A stretch of 64,000 nt of DNA from Closterium sp. NIES-65 (taxonomy: Eukaryota > Streptophyta > Zygnematophyceae > Desmidiales > Closteriaceae): positions 1,240,001 through 1,304,000 of the forward strand of contig CANXME010000244.1 of NCBI GenBank assembly GCA_948144175.1, in the 5' to 3' direction. The notes below the pieces were generated by a model, which was not told the DNA's origin, did not search any database, and saw nothing but the letters and a program-made list of their open reading frames with translations. Every line of letters begins with the position of its first letter. The stretch's first letter is position 1. Both the position numbers and the translations under genes were made by a program. Shown here one piece after another: positions 22,389 through 32,130 of this stretch.

Positions 22389-22520
22389 TGTCAGAACATT
22401 GTAGCTCACTTATTTGTGTAGGCTATAGTGGGGTATCCCATAGGGGGTACAACCCAATTAGGGTTTCATATTTGTACTCACTTCATTCATAGTTCATCCA
22501 TCCTCGTTCACTTCTTCTCA
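22389..22520 (+). repeat. 3' LTR of element B
   Basis: One difference (a to g at the 13th base) from the 5' LTR. Followed by tatac, the right target duplication, and then by the remainder of the D 5' LTR. Confidence 0.95.
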
Positions 22521-22525
22521 TATAC

Positions 22526-22629
22526 ATTTGTGTAGGCTGTAGTGGGTTAGTCCATAAGGGGTACAACCCAATTTGGGTTAGTACTTGTACCCAACTCTTT
22601 CATAGTTTATTCATTCTCGTTTCTTCTCA
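22526..22629 (+). repeat. 5' LTR of element D, second part, with primer-binding site
   Basis: Continues the LTR begun at 7,880-7,902 (atttgtgtaggctgtagtgg through cgtttcttctca). The primer-binding site tggtttcagagcagg starts at 22,630. Confidence 0.92.
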
Positions 22630-22644
22630 TGGTTTCAGAGCAGG

Positions 22645-23652
22645 TTCCCTAGTAGGAACACTTTCTAAGGCCCACCTCGAACATATTTTTTCCTGCCCGG
22701 AGCGCGCTTCGCTCTTGCCCGAGTCGCACCCCGCGTGCCCTCCCTACCGTCGCGCCGCCCATAGCGGCCCCTCTCACGGCCCCTTGAGCCGCTCTTACAG
22801 CCTCGTGCACCGCCCTTGCGGCCCCGCGCACCGCCCTTTACGGCCCCGCGCACCGCCCTTGCGGCCCTTTGCACCGCCCATCGGCCACTCGCGCCGCTAG
22901 TCGAACCCGCGCGCCGCCCTAGCGGCCCCTCGCGCCACCCGTCGGCTCAGTGCGCCGCCCTAGCGGCCCCTCAAGCCGCCCGTCGGCCCACCGTGCGCCG
23001 CCCTTGTGGCCCCTTGCACCGCCCTAGCGGCCCCGTCGCCTACTCCTGCGGCCCCGGTGCCGCCCTTCCCGGCCCCGGCGCCACCTCGGCTGGCCCCGTT
23101 GCCTACCCCTGCGGCCCCGGCGCTGCCCTTCCCGGCCCCGGAGCCGCCCCTGCTGGCCCCGTCGCCTACCTCTGCTGGCCTCGGCGCCGCCCTTCCCGGC
23201 CCCGGCGCTTCCTCTGCTGGCCCCGCAGCCTACCCTGCGGCCCCGGCACAGCCCTTCCCGGCCCCGACGCCGCCTCGCACGGCCCCGCCGCCGCTCCTCC
23301 CGGCCTCACCGCTCCACCTGGCCCCGTCGCCGCTCCACCCGGCCCCGCCGCCGTCCCCACGCGGCCCCGCCGTCACCACCGAGCCCCCGACGCCGCCGAG
23401 CTGCTGCCGAGCCGCCGCGCCACCTGAGCCGCCTGAGCTGCCCGAGCCGCTGAGTCGTCGAGCTGCCGAGCCGCCGTACCGCCAAGCCGCCCGAGCCGCC
23501 AGTGACGCCGCGTCGTCGAGCCGCAGTTGCTGCTGAGCCGCCGTACCACCCGAGCCGCCCGAGCTGCCCGAGCCGCCCTGTCCGGTAAGAGCAGCGCCTC
23601 TGTCACTGCACTTCCCTTACCCTACTGTTCGCACTGCTAGTCTACTGCTGTC
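22645..23652 (+). repeat. Element D leader: CGGCCCC-type minisatellite
   Basis: Units such as gcgccgcccttgcggcccc (22,810-23,000) and cggccccggcgccgcccttcc (23,040-23,290), then ccgagccgcc units to 23,578. A donor-like tccggtaaga (GT at 23,585-23,586) precedes the gag ATG by 67 nt; the intervening 67 nt resemble those of C. No protein family recognised. Confidence 0.75.
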
Positions 23653-25143
23653 ATGGCTACCCCTAGTGTCCTTGCTTTTGACGCTGAGGGTCGGGCCATT
23701 GACTTTGATGTCTGGATAGATGACCTACAGCTTTTCCTACAGTGCGATAGGGCAGACGGTCTCTCCCTCTTTCACTTCACTTCTGGTGCCTCTCCTTCCC
23801 CTACTTCTGATGCTGACGCCACTGTTCGCTCACAATGGGCCACACGCGAGGCTGTTGCACGTCTTGCTATGCGTCGCCACCTGCCTACCTCTGAGCGTGC
23901 GCACTTTATTCAGTACAAGAGTGCTCAGACCTTGTACGACGCTATAGTTGCACGCTACTCCTCCCCTGCCACTGCTGCACTGAGCCGCCTCATGCTACCG
24001 TACCTCTTCCCTGACCTTGCTGCCTTTCCCACAGTCGCTGACCTCATTACGCACCTCCGCACTAGTGACACTCGCTACCGCGCTGCGCTTCCTGCTGAGT
24101 TCTGCGCCAAGAACCCCCCCCCCATGTACATCACCCTCTACTACATAGTCACCCGGCTCCCTGACTCCCTTCGCGTAGTCAGGGACCACTTCCTCTCCGT
24201 TTGCCCCACCACTCTCACCGTTGACCTCCTCGAGAAGGCCCTCCTAGCAGCAGAGAAGAGCAAAGTCGCTGTAGGAGCCTCTCGTGGTGACCCTCGCACC
24301 CCCATCTTTGAGGGGTGTTCCCCCTCCCCCCTTTTGCCCTCTGTTGCCTCTGCTGCAGCGGCCGACCTCGTTGGGCTTGAGTCGGTCGGTACGGCGTCTA
24401 CCCCTAGCGGGAGACGCCGCCCTGGCAAGGGCAAGAGGGGCAGGGGCGCTGGAGGAGCTAGCGGGGGCGGTGGAGGCGGCGGTGGAGGCAGCGGAGGGGG
24501 TGGGGGTGGCGGTGGGGGTGGTGGCGGGGGTGGAGGTGTCGGTGGCGGCAGTGGAGGCGGAGGCGGCGGCAGCGCTGGCGGTGGGAGCGGAGGTGGCGGA
24601 GGTGGCGGCGGTGGAGGAGGCGGTGGCGGAGGAGGTGGAGCTGGTCGAGGTGGCGCTGCGCAGAGGGTCGGCTCCGGTGGTGGTCAACGCCAGCAGCAGC
24701 AGCAGCAGCAGCAGCGCACTCGTGACATCCCCCCCCCTCAGCAGCTTCGTGAGTGGTACGCTGCACGCCAGCGGGGTGGGGGTACTGGTCCGTGCACCTA
24801 GGTCCTACGCACCGACGACCGTACGGGTGAGCAGTGCGGGGGTGCGCACTCCACCCAGCGCTGCTTTGGCCGCCTGACAGACGCTTGGTGTCACCATTTC
24901 CCGGAGGCCACTGAGATCCCCCGCTGGGGCGAGCTGTCTAGGGCGGGAGTAGCTATCTTTGACCTTGACTTTGATGCTATTCTTGCTGCCATGTATGCTG
25001 TGACTATTAGTGATGAGGGTGACTGTTACCGGTGTTTTGCGCCAGACCCGGGCATTGAGACTGCTGCTCTAGGTACTGGTGAGGCTAGTGCTCTAGGTGC
25101 TAGCGAGGCTGCTGCTCTAGGTGCCAGTGCGTCTGCTTCCTAA
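23653..25143 (+). CDS. Element D gag with knuckle (TAG at 24,799 and TAA at 25,141)
   Basis: MATPSVLAFDAEGRAIDF start, gag body as in C, poly-Gly tract (24,450-24,650), eight-Gln run, PPPQQLREWYAARQRGG. The first Cys of the knuckle is followed directly by a TAG (TAC in C and B). Beyond it the frame continues through the rest of CX13CX3HX4C and LDFDAILAAMYAV, to a TAA just before the protease. Leaky translation or two mutations are both possible; decay is simpler. Confidence 0.87.
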
Positions 25144-26648
25144 GGTGCTGGTGAGTCTGCGCTCTCAGGTACCGCGTCGGCTTCTGCCTCCCACACCTTC
25201 ACCCTTGACTCGGGGGCTTCTCGCTCCTTCTTTCAAGACCGCACCACACTCACGCCGCTTGGTCGGCCAGTTACAGTCTCTCTGGCAGACCCCTCTGGGG
25301 GTCTTGTCCTTGCTCACTTTTCCATTGTCCTCCCGTGTCCCGCGGCCCCCTCTGGCACCCTGTCTGGTCTTTACCTCCCCTCGTTCTCTACGAACTTGGT
25401 GAGTGGTGCTGACCTACAGGATGCGGGGGTTCACCAGTTCACTCCTGCGAGTCAGCGGGTGACCCACTGCACGGACGCTCGGACAGGCCGACACCTGGCC
25501 ACGTTTTACACATCGGCCGGGGTCGAGCCTGTACACACTGTCCACTGCGTCTCCTGCAGTCACTGCGTCTGGTCAGGTAGCTGCGTTGGGTCAGGTGTTT
25601 GCTGCAGCGTCCAGGTCTGGTCCTGAGTCTACCCCCTGCTCAAGTCGCCTCCTGTCTCACGAGACTCTCCTCTGGCACCACCGCCTTGGTCACCCCTCCC
25701 TGCTTCGTCTCCGAGGCATGGCCTCCCGTGTCCTTGTCTCTGGTCTTCCCTGGTCCCTCCCTCCCCTTCCTCCGGGGCCTAGCCCCACCGGCGTCCCCTG
25801 TGTCGAGGGGAGGCAGCAGGCTGCCCCTCACTCATCCCAGTTTCCTCCGACAGAGGCCCCGCTGCAGACTCTTCACATGGACGTGTGGGGCCCGGCCTGC
25901 GTCCGTGGACAGGGTCACGAGCGCTACTTCCTGCTGGTGGTTGACGACTACTTGCGTTACACCACTGTCTTCCCCTTGCGCAGCAAGGGTGATGTCACTG
26001 AGGTGCTGATTGACTGGATCCGCGCAGCTCGTCTCCAGCTCAGGCAGAGCTTCGGCTCGGACTTCCCTGTTCTGCGTCTGCACTCAGTCAGGGTTCTCCT
26101 CTGGCCTTCTGCGAGCCTACTGTCGTGCACGAGGCATCCGCCAGACCTTCACGCTAACGGACTCTCCACAGCGAAATGGGATTGCTGAGCGCCACATTGG
26201 CATGGTCATGGACGTCGCCCGTACGTCCATGATGCATGCGGCTGCCCCCCATTTTCTGTGGCCGTTTGCGGTTCGGTACGCGGCGCATCAGATCAACCTT
26301 CACCCCAGGGTCTCCATGCCGGACACCTCCCCAGCTTTGCTGTGGACGGGGAAGGTTGGCGATGCGTCTGCGTTCCGTGTCTCGGGATCTCGGGCGTTTG
26401 TCCGCGACTTATCTGCGGACAAGCTGTCCCCTCGTGCTGCTCCTTGCGTCTTCCTTGGCTTCCCCCCCGACGCGCCAGGGTGGCAGTTCTACCACCCCAC
26501 CTCTCGCTGTGTTCTGTCCTCCCAGGACGTCACGTTTGATGAGTCGGTCCTCTACTACCGTCTCTTCCCCTACCGCACTCCGTCCCTACCCCCGCCACCG
26601 CTCTTCCTTGTCCCAGGTCCCCCCCCGGTAGACCCCCTCCCCCCTTAG
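25144..26648 (+). pseudogene. Element D protease, pre-integrase and integrase, frameshifted
   Basis: Protease motif TLDSGASRSFFQD at about 25,205. One extra T near 25,506 (acgttttacac) shifts frame. Pre-integrase and the first integrase Asp (HMDVWGP) are read in the new frame. Near 26,088 about 8 bases are missing, exactly across the HSDRGGEF segment, so the second catalytic Asp is deleted and the frame shifts again. The remaining integrase (AERHIGMVMDVARTSMM) ends at a TAG at 26,646-26,648. Confidence 0.88.
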
Positions 26649-29591
26649 GGTCCTGCCCCTTCAAGTGTGTCCAAGGTAGACGCAGTCGAGTCTGTCGAGG
26701 TTACTGGTGACTCTGTTGCTGCTGAGGGTGCTGAGCCTGGGGGTGCTGACTCTGGGGGTGCTGAGCGTGTGGGTGCTACGCCTGGGGGTGCTGAGCCTGC
26801 GGGTTCTACTACTGGGGGTGCTGAGCCTGGGGGTGCTGAGAGTGGGGGTGCTGAGCCTGGGGGTGCTGAGCTTGGGGGTGCTACGCCTGGAGGTGCTGAG
26901 CCTGGGGGTGCGGAGCCTAAGGGAGCTGGGCCTACTCGTGTGGCGTCTGGCGGTGCTAGGCCTGGAGGTTCTCTAGGTGCTTCGTCTCGGCGGGAGCCAC
27001 TCTCTCCAGAGGAGCTGCGCGAGTGGTTTGCCCGGTGCTGGAGGCGTGCTGTTGGAGCTGGAGGTTCTTCTGCTGCTGAGGGTGCTGGTGCCACAGGTCC
27101 CAGAGGTGCTCGTACTGGGAGTAGTGGAGCTGCTGGGCCTGCGGGTACGACTAGAGCTGGAGCTGCTGAGGGTGTTGGCGCTGAGGCTACTGTTGTCGGT
27201 CCTGGAGGCGGTCCTGCTGAGGGTGCTACTGGTGCTGCTGGGGGTACTGGAGCTGGAGGTGCTACTGGCGCTGGTGGTGCCGCTGGGGGTGCTGGTGCTG
27301 TCCCTGCTGTGTCTGGAGTGGCCGCGCGGCCTCCGCCGTACTTCGTTCCGCTCCTTCAGCAGGTTCTTGGTCTCCCGCCTTCTACTGGTCCTCCTCCTCC
27401 CTTAGAGTGTCCACAGCCTGTCCCGTCCCAGTTACAGTTACAGTCGGCCTCCCCACTGTCTGCTCCTTCTCCCTCCAATGGTCCTACTGGAGGTCTTGCT
27501 GAGCGTCGTGAGCCTGCATCTCGTCCTGCGTTGCCTGTCCGTGCTGCTCGCGCTAGTGGTCATGGTTTGCGTCAGCGTCCTCCTCCTGTCCTTGGCACGC
27601 ACTCGATGTCTCTGCGTCCGTCCACTGCTCCTCTGCGTGCCCCTTTGCCTTCTCCTTCTAAGTCCTCTCTTCCTGCTCTTGCCAACCTGGAGTCGGACTC
27701 TCTTCGTGCTGCTAGTCCTACTGTCACGCGTCTCTTTGCTACTGTCGTCACTGACCCTTCCTTTGAGTCCACTGCTGCGTCTGCCCTAGTTGCTGAGCCT
27801 GTCGACTTTGCTGCTCACTGTCGTCTCAACTACGCTGCTAGTCTTGTCGCTGAGTCTGAGTCTGTCTGTCCTCCGTCCGTCGGGGGTGAGTGTGCCCTTG
27901 GCTCGGACGTCCTTGAGGACAGGCAGGAGGAGTTCCAGTGTCTGGCTGCTGCTTCACCTCATCTTGTGTCGGTACTGCTTACCCCTGAGGGAGACCCGGA
28001 TGCACTTGACATCCCGACTCGGCGCTCTTACGCGGAGGCGATAGAGGGTCCCTACTCCTTTCAGCGGCACGCAGCTATGGATGTAGAGATGGCTTCCTGG
28101 AAGTCCACAGGCACCTACGTTGAAGAGGTTCCCCCGCCTGGGGCGAACATCGTCAGTGGCATGTGGATCTTCAGGGTGAAGCGGCTGCCAGGTTCTCCGC
28201 CTGTCTTCAAGGCGCGTTACGTGGCTCTTGGCTTCAGTCAGCGGCAGGGAGTTGACTACTTTCAGACCTTCTCTCCCACCCCGAAGATGACCACTCTTCG
28301 AGTACTGCTGCACATAGCTGCTCACCGCGAATACAAGCTGCACTCTCTTGACTTCAGCACTGCTTTCTTGCAGGGCAGCCTGCACGAGGAGATCTGGCTG
28401 CGTCGCCCACTTGGCTTCACTGGGGCTTTTCCTCCTGGCACCCAGTGGAGCCTCCGGCGGCCAGTCTACAATCTCCGCCAAGCGCCGCGTGAGTGGCACG
28501 ACACACTGAGGACTACACTTGCGGCTCTTGGGTTTGCTCCTTCTACTGCCGACCCATCGCTGTTTCTGCGCACCGACACCTCTTTGCCGCCGTTCTACAT
28601 CCTCGTGTACGTCGACGAATTGGTCTTTGCAACAGCTGACACTGCTGGACTCGCCCACGTGAAGTCCGAGATGCAGAAGAGACACACGTGCAAAGACCTG
28701 GGTGAACTGCACAGCTACCTTGGCTTGCAGATCACCCGGGACAGAGCACAGCGCACCATTACCCTGACTCAGTCACACATGGTGCAGCAGGTCCTTCAGC
28801 GCTTCGGCTTCACGTACTCCTCGCCTCAGGCCACTCCTCTGCCTACTCGCCACTCGCTCTCAGCTCTGCCTTCGGATGAGTCCGTAGAGTCGAGTGGCCC
28901 GTACCCAGAGCTTGTTGGCTGCCTCATGTACCTGATGACCTGCACACGACCTGACCTTGCATACCCTCATAGCATTCTTGCACGCTATGTTGCTCCTAGG
29001 AGACACAGACCGGAGCACATGGCTGCAGCGAAGAGGGTGTTGCGCTACTTGTGCAGTATGTCGGGCATGGGGCTTGTGCCTGGAGGGCAGAGTCCAGTGG
29101 TCTTCGCTGGGCACGCAGACGCTTCTTGGGCTGACGACCAGGCTACGCAGCGGTCGTCACAGGGTTACACCTTCAGCCTTGGTTCCGGCTCTGTTTCGTG
29201 GCGGGCTACCCGCTCGTCTTCTGTTCTCGGCTCCAGTTGTGAGGCTGAGATCTACGCCGGGGCCATGGCTGCACAGGAGCTTCGCTGGCTCACCTACCTG
29301 CTGAATGACCTTGGAGAGCCGCCTCGTTCTCCTCCACTGCTGTACGTAGACAACAAGGCCATGCTGGCCTTGTGTCGAGAGCAGAGACTGGAGCACAGAA
29401 CAAAGCACATTGCTCTTCGCTACTTCCTTGCTCGTGAGCTACAGCAGCGTGGTCAGCTGCGACTTGCGTACGTCGCCTCTGAGGCCAACACTGCTGATAT
29501 CTTCACCAAGGCACTTGCGCCTTGTGATCATCAGTGCTTCTGTACTCAGCTTGGTCTTGTGCCTACCTTGCCTCACTTGCTCACCCCTTGA
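26649..29591 (+). CDS. Element D linker, RT and RNase H, one open frame
   Basis: About 974 codons from the first ATG at 26,667, in frame with the integrase tail across the single TAG. Linker: GGAEPGG repeats (26,720-26,990), then SPEELREWFARCW. RT is complete but the catalytic motif reads YVDELVF rather than YVDDLVF, a conservative change of the second metal-binding Asp that would be expected to damage polymerase activity. RNase H has GHADASW, CEAEIYAG, YVDNKA and ANTADIF. Ends LLTP. Confidence 0.9.
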   Translation, partial: GPAPSSVSKVDAVESVEVTGDSVAAEGAEPGGADSGGAERVGATPGGAEPAGSTTGGAEPGGAESGGAEPGGAELGGATPGGAEPGGAEPKGAGPTRVASGGARPGGSLGASSRREPLSPEELREWFARCWRRAVGAGGSSAAEGAGATGPRGARTGSSGAAGPAGTTRAGAAEGVGAEATVVGPGGGPAEGATGAAGGTGAGGATGAGGAAGGAGAVPAVSGVAARPPPYFVPLLQQVLGLPPSTGPPPPLECPQPVPSQLQLQSASPLSAPSPSNGPTGGLAERREPASRPALPVRAARASGHGLRQRPPPVLGTHSMSLRPSTAPLRAPLPSPSKSSLPALANLESDSLRAASPTVTRLFATVVTDPSFESTAASALVAEPVDFAAHCRLNYAASLVAESESVCPPSVGGECALGSDVLEDRQEEFQCLAAASPHLVSVLLTPEGDPDALDIPTRRSYAEAIEGPYSFQRHAAMDVEMASWKSTGTYVEEVPPPGANIVSGMWIFRVKRLPGSPPVFKARYVALGFSQRQGVDYFQTFSPTPKMTTLRVLLHIAAHREYKLHSLDFSTAFLQGSLHEEIWLRRPLGFTGAFPPGTQWSLRRPVYNLRQAPREWHDTLRTTLAALGFAPSTADPSLFLRTDTSLPPFYILVYVDELVFATADTAGLAHVKSEMQKRHTCKDLGELHSYLGLQITRDRAQRTITLTQSHMVQQVLQRFGFTYSSPQATPLPTRHSLSALPSDESVESSGPYPELVGCLMYLMTCTRPDLAYPHSILARYVAPRRHRPEHMAAAKRVLRYLCSMSGMGLVPGGQSPVVFAGHADASWADDQATQRSSQGYTFSLGSGSVSWRATRSSSVLGSSCEAEIYAGAMAAQELRWLTYLLNDLGEPPRSPPLLYVDNKAMLALCREQRLEHRTKHIALRYFLARELQQRGQLRLAYVASEANTADIFTKALAPCDHQCFCTQLGLVPTLPHLLTP

Positions 29592-29642
29592 CCTTGTTTG
29601 TACTGTTGCTTATAAATATACACGTGCTCTTGCTTGTCTAGC

Positions 29643-29682
<40 letters not shown>

Positions 29683-29827
29683 ATCCTGCATGTGAACTGG
29701 CCTTGTGGCCTTGAACTTGTGCTCGGAATGTGTGGTGACTTTGTGATCCACCCTGAGTTTGCTTTGCTTTGCTTTGCTTGACTGGTCTTGTGACCCCTTG
29801 TTCTCCCCCACTTTGCCTATGGGGGTG
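29592..29827 (+). other. 3' untranslated block of element D with (TA)n microsatellite
   Basis: A pure TA run of about 36 bp (29,645-29,680) precedes the conserved block (ggccttgtggcc, gtgatccaccctgag, ggtcttgtgacc, cccccactttgcctatggggg). Confidence 0.8.
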
Positions 29828-29954
29828 TGTCAGAACATTATACCTTATACATTTGTGTAGGCTGTAGTGGGGTAGCCCATAAGGGGTACAACCCAATTAG
29901 GGTTAGTACTTGTACCCAACTCTTTCATAGTTCATTCATTCTCGTTTCTTCTCA
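29828..29954 (+). repeat. 3' LTR of element D
   Basis: Starts tgtcagaacattatacctt and ends cgtttcttctca. Followed by aggtg, the target duplication, and gypsy G sequence. Confidence 0.94.
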
Positions 29955-30340
29955 AGGTGAAGCCTACACAACTGCCAAAGCTTAGAGGAGACATCCAGGC
30001 TCAGAAAAAATTATACAAGCCTCGGAACAATCCTCCTACCCCCCAGGTGAAGTTGGAAAGTGCTGAGTCGGGCATAGGAAAAAGGGAAGGTATTCACTTT
30101 GGTGTACCCTATGATTCTATTCATGAGACCCTCTTTGGCTACTCAGCGCAGCAGAGACCACTACTCCCCGAGGTGTTATGCAATGGGCGACGCCTCCAGG
30201 CACTGGTGGACAGCGGTGCATCGCACTCGGTGTGTGACCGCGAAACATTGGAGAAAATTGGAGAGAAGGCAAAGGAGACCCAGTTTTCAGCAACCATGGT
30301 GGACAGTACGAAGCTTCCTATCCACGGCGAAACATCACTG
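29955..30340 (+). pseudogene. Gypsy G protease (retropepsin), N-terminal part
   Basis: Open frame continuing G after D: YDSIHETLFGYSAQQRPLLP, then the aspartic protease motif ALVDSGASHSVCD (about 30,205-30,245) and GETSL. Interrupted by E (cactg duplicated) and resumed at 37,309 with GLDFILGRDFLKRFN, the C-terminal retropepsin segment. Confidence 0.88.
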
Positions 30341-30465
30341 TGTCAAACTCATATCATATAACTTGTGTAGGCTATAGTGGGGTAGACACTATGGGGTACA
30401 GTTTCCTAGGGTTTCCTACTTGTACCCAACCTTGTGCTAGTTTATTCATTCCTCATTTCTTCACA
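30341..30465 (+). repeat. 5' LTR of element E and primer-binding site
   Basis: Starts tgtcaaactcatatcat and ends tcatttcttcaca. The primer-binding site tggtatagagcagg follows at 30,466. Confidence 0.94.
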
Positions 30466-30479
30466 TGGTATAGAGCAGG

Positions 30480-31790
30480 TTCCCTAGTGGGAACGCTTCC
30501 TTGGGCCCACCACTGAAACTTTTTTTTTTCTGACCGGAGCGCCAGTCGCTCCTGCCCAAGGCGCGCCTTGTGGGCCGCCCTTCTGTCGAGCTCTCTTAGA
30601 TGCCCCTCTCACGGCCCCTCGCGCCACCCTTAGCGGCCCCGTCCCCGCCCCTAGCGGCCACGTCGCTGCCCTTCCAGGCCCCTCGCGGCCCCTAGCGGCC
30701 CCGTCGCCGCCCCTACGCGGCCCCGTCGCCGCCTCCCTCCCTACGCGGCCCCGTTGCTGCCCCTACGCGGCCCTGTCGCCGCCCCTAGCGGCCCCGTCGC
30801 CACCCCTATGTGGCCCCGTCGCCGCCCCTAGCGGCCCCGTCGCCGCCTCCCTCCCTACGCGGCCCCGTCGCCGCCCCTACGCGGCCCCGTCGCCGCCCCT
30901 AGCGGCCCCGACGCCGCTCCTCTCCCTACGCGGCCCCGTCGCCACCCCTACGCGGCCCCGTTGCCGCCCCTACGTGGCCCCGTCGCCGCCCCTAGCGGCC
31001 CCGTCGCTGCTCCCCTCCCTACGCGGCCCCGTCGCCGCCCCTACGCGGCCCCGTCGCCGCCCCTACGTGGCCCCGTCGCCGCCCCTAGCGGCCCCGTCGC
31101 CGCTCCCCTCCCTACGCGGCCCCGACGCCGCCCCTACCCGGCCCCGTCGCCGCCCCTACGCGGCCCCGTCGCCGCCCCTAGCGGCCCCGTCGCCCCCCCT
31201 ACGCAGCCCTGTCGCCGCCCCTAACGGCCCCGTCGCCTCCTCCCTCCCTACGTGGCCCTATCGCCGTCCCTACGCGGCCTCGTCGCCGCCCCTAGCGGCC
31301 CCGTGGCCGCCTCCCTCCCTACGCGGCCTCGTAGCCGCCCCTACGCGGCCCCGTCGCCGCCCCTACCCAGCCCCGTCGCCGCCCCTAGCGAGCAGCCGAG
31401 CCGCCTAGCCGCCCAGCAGCTGAGCCGCCGAGCCGCCCAGCAACCGAGTCGCCCAGCAGCTGAGCCGCCCCTGGAGCAGCCGCCCCTGGAGCAGCCGCCA
31501 CTGCAGCGGCTGACCCTGGAGCAGCCGCCACTGCAGCAGCGGCCCCTACAGCAGACGCCTCTAGAGCAGCCGCCCCTTGAGAAGCCGCCCCTACAACTAC
31601 CGCCCCTGGAGCAGCCAGCCCTGCAGGTGCCGCGGAGCTCTCGCCCTACAGTGGTAGCGGCCTCGCCGTTGCCGCCGTTGTACGCCTGCCCTTCTCGCCA
31701 CTAGAAAGCACTGCCCTGCCCGTACTGCTGTTACTGCTGCTCTTGCCGCTGCTGCTCTTTCTATTGCTACTACTGCTCCTGGCCTAGCCA
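30480..31790 (+). repeat. Element E leader: 21-bp CGGCCCCGTCGCCGCCCCTA minisatellite
   Basis: From about 30,640 to 31,390 a 20-22-bp unit (cggccccgtcgccgcccctacg) is repeated roughly thirty times, with a higher-order period marked by cctccctccctacg blocks. Then gcagccgcc units to 31,620. The proline/alanine-rich frames are repeat by-products. Confidence 0.8.
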
Positions 31791-31792
31791 GA

Positions 31793-32130
31793 TGCAGCTC
31801 CAGCGTCACCTGCGTGAGTCCCTCACCCCCCAACAGCTTCGTGAGTGGTACGCTTGTTGGGGTTGTCGGGGTGGCCGTAGTGGGAGTCGTCCTGGAGTGA
31901 GTAGTTCCACAGCTGCTTGTAGTGGCCAGGTGCAGTTGCAGCGTCGCGCACGTGAGTCCCCCACCCCCCAACAGCTTCGTGAGTGGTACGCTAGTTGGGG
32001 TTGTCGGGGTGGCCGTAGTGGGAGTCGTCCTGGAGTAAGTAGTTCGGCAGCTGCTTGTAGTGGCCAAGTGCAGCTTCAGCATCATCCGCGAGCGGTCCTT
32101 TCGCCCTAGCAGCTTCGTGAGTGGTACGCT
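31793..32130 (+). repeat. 138-bp tandem repeat carrying the PQQLREWY motif (element E)
   Basis: Two full copies (31,793-31,931 and 31,932-32,070) and a partial third (to about 32,130) of a 138-bp unit encoding TPQQLREWYA followed by a Gly/Ser-rich stretch. In the third copy the CAG before QLREWYA is TAG. The unit corresponds to the single PPQQLREWY site between gag and the knuckle in B, C and D. Confidence 0.88.

Larger units (their letters stand above)
7903..22520 (+). mobile_element. Copia LTR retrotransposon B (split by C)
   Basis: 132-bp LTRs at 7,903-8,034 and 22,389-22,520 differ at a single base. Target duplications tatac (7,898-7,902; 22,521-22,525) sit inside the 5' LTR of D. Without C it is about 7.3 kb. 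Internal order: leader repeat, gag, protease, integrase, linker, RT, RNase H. Damage is one 1-nt deletion near 18,107 and four TAG stops, plus the insertion of C in gag. Confidence 0.95.
7880..29954 (+). mobile_element. Copia LTR retrotransposon D (split by B)
   Basis: LTRs of 127 bp: the 5' LTR is divided into 7,880-7,902 and 22,526-22,629 by element B, and the 3' LTR is 29,828-29,954. Target duplications aggtg at 7,875-7,879 and 29,955-29,959 inside gypsy G. Five LTR differences in 127 bp (about 4%). Carries leader, gag, protease, integrase, linker, RT and RNase H in copia order, with two frameshifts and three stops. Confidence 0.93.

Noticed and set aside
30640-31390. CRISPR-like regular repeat
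   Set aside because: Contiguous 21-bp GC-rich units with no unique spacers, inside a retrotransposon leader of a eukaryote.
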